From an uncultured Bacteroidota bacterium (GTDB lineage: Bacteria > Bacteroidota > Bacteroidia > Flavobacteriales > Schleiferiaceae): a DNA stretch of 64,000 bases. The DNA lies in contig CAJXNI010000014.1 of assembly GCA_913057235.1 (NCBI GenBank), forward strand, positions 1-64,000, read 5' to 3'. Positions 61,570-64,000 of this stretch are shown here, piece by piece. Numbering within the stretch: the stretch's first letter is position 1; every line of letters starts with the position of its first letter. The position numbers and the translations under genes are program-made. Below the pieces are notes generated by a model. The model made no database searches, had not been told where the DNA came from, and saw nothing but the letters and a program-made list of their open reading frames with translations.

Positions 61570-62799
61570 TTATCGAAGCATTTTTAGGGCTTGCAATGCA
61601 CCAATTTTAGTGCGTCCCTTAAAGCCAATCACAAAACTGTCTTTAAAGCCCGCTTGCCTCATTTCACTTTGTAAAACCTTGGCGGCATCAAATGTTTCCA
61701 CCGGGCCTACATAATATTTAAAAAGTCCTCCTTCTTGAAGTACTTTTACGTTGTTAACGCCTTTGAAATTGGTAGCCTTCAACTCCTTGCGGCTGGCACT
61801 GGTTAGAATTTGCACTCCAAAAGAAATAGCATCCTCAGCTGTGGTGGAAGTAGTTTCAGCAGATGGGTTGGTTTTTTCAGCAGTAGATTCTGTGGTCTTA
61901 GGTTTTTCTTGAACCGTTCTAGCCGTGGTTTTCTCTTCTGGGGCTGGTTTCGGCTCTAGCGGTTTTGCAGGGTTTATTTTGGGCTTTTCAGCCGATGGCG
62001 TTTGGGTTTTTAATACAGCATCTCGCTCTTGCTTGTAATCTCGTATGGCTCTGAAAATGGCCGATGCCATGTACGATTGCCCTTGGTCACTTAAAAGAAA
62101 ATCTTCTTCGGCTGGGTTGGTTAAGAAGCCCAGCTCTACCAAAACGGCTGGCATGGCAGTGCGGCTGGTTACATACAGCGGTTGCTGCTTTACGCCTCGG
62201 TCTCTGCGGCTTACCCGCTCTCTAAACTGGTCTTGAATTTTTTTAGCTAGTAGCACACTTTGATTGAGGTAGGTGTTTTGGTACAGATTAAGAGCAATAA
62301 GGCTTTCAGGCTTGCGGGGATCAAAGCCTTCGTATTTTTCCTCGTAGTTTTCTTCTAAAAGAATGGCTGAGTTTTCTTGAATGGCCACCCGGTTTTCATC
62401 ATCGTGGTTGCGGCCCAATACCAGGCTGGTAGAACCATGTACTGATGATTTGGTAAAGGAGTCACAATGAATGGAAATAAAAAGATCACCTTCGGCTTTA
62501 TTGGCAATATCGGCTCTTTCTTTAAGCGGAATAAAGACATCTGTGCTGCGGGTGTAAACCACCTTTACTTCAGGCATATGTTCTTTGAGATAGCCACCTA
62601 GTTTTAGCGCCACTTTAAGGGCTACATCTTTTTCAGTGGTTTTGTATCTGCGTGTACCCAGGTTCCCGGGATCTTTCCCGCCATGGCCGGCATCAATAAT
62701 TATGGTGCGTATCCCGCCAGAATTGAGGGGCACTGAGCTGCTTGAGCAAAGGCTCAGAAGCAAAACTGCCAGTAAAGCAAAGTGGGTTAGTTTCCTCAA
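61570..62799 (-). CDS. N-acetylmuramoyl-L-alanine amidase with C-terminal SPOR-like domain
   Basis: 409 residues, TTG start. A signal peptide (to about 24), a zinc amidase_3 domain (about 30-260) with His in DAGHGGKDPG, His in LFISIHCDS and Glu in AVLVELGFLTN, a Pro/Lys/Thr linker (265-325) and a SPOR-like domain (328-409, FGVQILTSASRKEL). It cleaves the amide between MurNAc and the stem peptide, releasing daughter cells. SPOR targeting to denuded septal glycan is consistent with a division role. Confidence 0.93.
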   Translation of the reverse strand: MRKLTHFALLAVLLLSLCSSSSVPLNSGGIRTIIIDAGHGGKDPGNLGTRRYKTTEKDVALKVALKLGGYLKEHMPEVKVVYTRSTDVFIPLKERADIANKAEGDLFISIHCDSFTKSSVHGSTSLVLGRNHDDENRVAIQENSAILLEENYEEKYEGFDPRKPESLIALNLYQNTYLNQSVLLAKKIQDQFRERVSRRDRGVKQQPLYVTSRTAMPAVLVELGFLTNPAEEDFLLSDQGQSYMASAIFRAIRDYKQERDAVLKTQTPSAEKPKINPAKPLEPKPAPEEKTTARTVQEKPKTTESTAEKTNPSAETTSTTAEDAISFGVQILTSASRKELKATNFKGVNNVKVLQEGGLFKYYVGPVETFDAAKVLQSEMRQAGFKDSFVIGFKGRTKIGALQALKMLR

Positions 62800-62815
62800 T
62801 GGTTCGATTTTTGTT

Positions 62816-62823
62816 TAGCTTTG
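62816..62823 (+). promoter_or_regulatory. -7 element upstream of lptD
   Basis: TAGCTTTG, exact TAnnTTTG, 47 bases before the LptD TTG start. No clear -33 element. Confidence 0.35.
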
Positions 62824-62870
62824 GCGCACCTACAAAATAGCCTCTTCATTTTAGCAAATTTATAGTCATA

Positions 62871-64000
62871 TTGCGAGTTTCGGCCTTAAAGTCCATTTTT
62901 TTATTAACGTGTTTTGTTGGTTTAATTGCCTCCCTTCAGGCGCAAGTAGAGCCCGCTGATAGTACTAAATTTAATTTAGATAGCATCGGTAATCCATCGG
63001 CCACAGCCCAACCTGCTCAAGACACTACTGAGCCCGACACCGCCAAACGCAGCCTTAGCACTGATAGTACGTACACCACCACGGTAAAAAACGAGCGGGG
63101 TTTGCTGGATTATCAGGTTGTGTATGATGCGGAAGATAGCATTATTACTTCTTTAAGTGGCAATACCGTAGAGCTTTATAATCAGGCCATTGTGGAGTAT
63201 GGCGACATTAAAATGGAGGCAGGCTACATACGAATTGAGTTTGATAAAAGTGAACTGAGTGCCCGAGGCATTACCGACACGGCCGGGGAGATTATTCAAA
63301 AACCCATTTTTACCGAGAAAGGAAAACAGTACCGGGCCGATGAAATGCGCTATAATTTTGAAAGTCAGAAGGCACGGATTAATAAAGTGATTACCCAAGA
63401 GGGAGAGGGCTTTTTGCACGGGGAACACATTAAAAAAACAGACGAAAAAACTTTTTATATTAAAAATGGCTCATTTACCACCTGCTCACATGAAGATCCG
63501 CATTTTAGCATTGTAACCCCCAAAGCCAAAGTAATAAGTGGTGAGAAGGTGGTCACCAAATTTGCCTACCTTGAGATTGCCGACATCCCCACCCCCTTAA
63601 TGGTACCCTTTGGTTTTTTCCCCACTACCGATAAGCGTAAATCAGGTATTATTATCCCGGCCTATGGCAACTCTGAATTTAGGGGCTATTTTCTTCAAAA
63701 CGGAGGTTTTTACTGGGCCACCAATGATTACATGGACTTAACCTTGCAAGGTGACATTTACACTCAAGGAGGTTTTGGACTGCGGGCCAACAGCAACTAC
63801 AAGATGCGCTACAAATACTCCGGTAATGTAGATTTGAGCTACAACCTTTTGCGCTTTGGGCGCGAAGAGTTTGCTGAGTTTATTTCCCAATCTTTTAACA
63901 ACAGTTCTGACTTTGCCATCGGCTGGCGGCACCAGCAAGACCCTAAATCCAACCCCAGTAACCGCTTTTCGGCTAACGTAAATATTGCCACCGCCCAGTA
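62871..64000 (+). CDS. lptD: LptD-like LPS-assembly outer membrane protein (partial)
   Basis: 376 residues visible; the frame continues past the window end with no stop. A TTG start at 62871 yields a signal peptide (MRVSALKSIFLLTCFVGLIASLQAQ). After a Ser/Thr/Asp-rich linker, the OstA/LptA-like fold begins (about 75-225, AIVEYGDIKMEAGYIRIEFDK, KPIFTEKGKQYRADEMRYNFES), then FYIKNGSFTTCSHEDPHF and the barrel start (IIIPAYGNSEFRGYFLQNGGFYW). It delivers LPS to the outer leaflet. Divergent from the amidase gene. Confidence 0.88.
   Translation, partial: MRVSALKSIFLLTCFVGLIASLQAQVEPADSTKFNLDSIGNPSATAQPAQDTTEPDTAKRSLSTDSTYTTTVKNERGLLDYQVVYDAEDSIITSLSGNTVELYNQAIVEYGDIKMEAGYIRIEFDKSELSARGITDTAGEIIQKPIFTEKGKQYRADEMRYNFESQKARINKVITQEGEGFLHGEHIKKTDEKTFYIKNGSFTTCSHEDPHFSIVTPKAKVISGEKVVTKFAYLEIADIPTPLMVPFGFFPTTDKRKSGIIIPAYGNSEFRGYFLQNGGFYWATNDYMDLTLQGDIYTQGGFGLRANSNYKMRYKYSGNVDLSYNLLRFGREEFAEFISQSFNNSSDFAIGWRHQQDPKSNPSNRFSANVNIATAQ

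Noticed and set aside
1-64000. tRNA, rRNA and CRISPR content
   Set aside because: I saw no T-loop/acceptor pattern of a tRNA, no rRNA sequence and no regular spacer-repeat array; a covariance search was not possible here.

Overview
The window comes from a member of the Bacteroidota, most likely a marine flavobacterium-like organism (Flavobacteriia, perhaps near Cryomorphaceae/Schleiferiaceae). The basis is a SusC/SusD pair inside a polysaccharide utilization locus, two large proteins with type IX secretion system (T9SS) type B C-terminal domains, a PorP/SprF protein, many lipoproteins with an SC/AC lipobox, Bacteroidota promoters (TTTG / TAnnTTTG), and the purH-mreBCD-mrdA-rodA and ccmBCDEF gene orders. 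The genus is inference. I saw no rRNA, tRNA, CRISPR array, transposase or phage gene.

Layout. 1-3.2 kb: a small membrane protein, a secreted SIMPL-like protein and an unrecognised overlapping gene pair. 3.2-6.3 kb: LOG-family hydrolase, YpdA-like flavin disulfide reductase and SLC13 anion transporter (minus strand). 6.4-16.3 kb: a laminarin (beta-1,3-glucan) utilization locus in two convergent arms. The plus arm is a degenerate-Nudix regulator and a GH17 lipoprotein; the minus arm is susC, susD, a PKD surface glycan-binding lipoprotein and a GH16 laminarinase, with a 14-bp hairpin before the GH16 gene. 16.5-23.5 kb: rod-shape/elongasome operon behind purH. 23.6-31 kb: ABC permease, GAF (free Met-sulfoxide reductase-like), DgkA, a T9SS type B protein followed by a PorP/SprF protein fused to a SPOR domain, and a DinB protein. 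31-41.2 kb: a tightly packed plus-strand run (M3 peptidase, rsmA, mgtE, OM barrel, MscS, hydroxyacid dehydrogenase, peptide-binding lipoprotein, sulfotransferase). 41.2-46 kb: a decayed nhaC 3' end, a tiny PID-CTERM-like secreted protein behind a consensus promoter, intact nhaC, then maf-ubiA-kdsC-DUF2520. 46-52.5 kb: a second T9SS type B protein and the ccmBCDEF cytochrome c maturation operon. 52.5-57.3 kb: glutathione peroxidase, a DUF4112 protein without a normal start codon, mtaB, an IMPase and a broken metallopeptidase-like lipoprotein gene. 57.3-64 kb: a two-part CCG/4Fe-4S membrane oxidoreductase, MlaD, a cell-wall amidase and the N-terminal third or so of LptD, which runs off the window.

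How they work together. The glucan locus imports and cleaves laminarin: GH16 endo-cleavage at the surface, SusCD and the binding protein capture and import oligosaccharides, and GH17 trims them; the Nudix-like protein is the obvious candidate sensor. The mre, amidase, SPOR, MlaD and LptD genes form an envelope theme. The least ordinary points are the PorP-SPOR fusion, the nhaC remnant with its palindrome cluster and small secreted gene, promoters that predict leaderless mRNAs, the CcmE Cys variant, a gene lacking any standard start codon, and an amber-interrupted lipoprotein.
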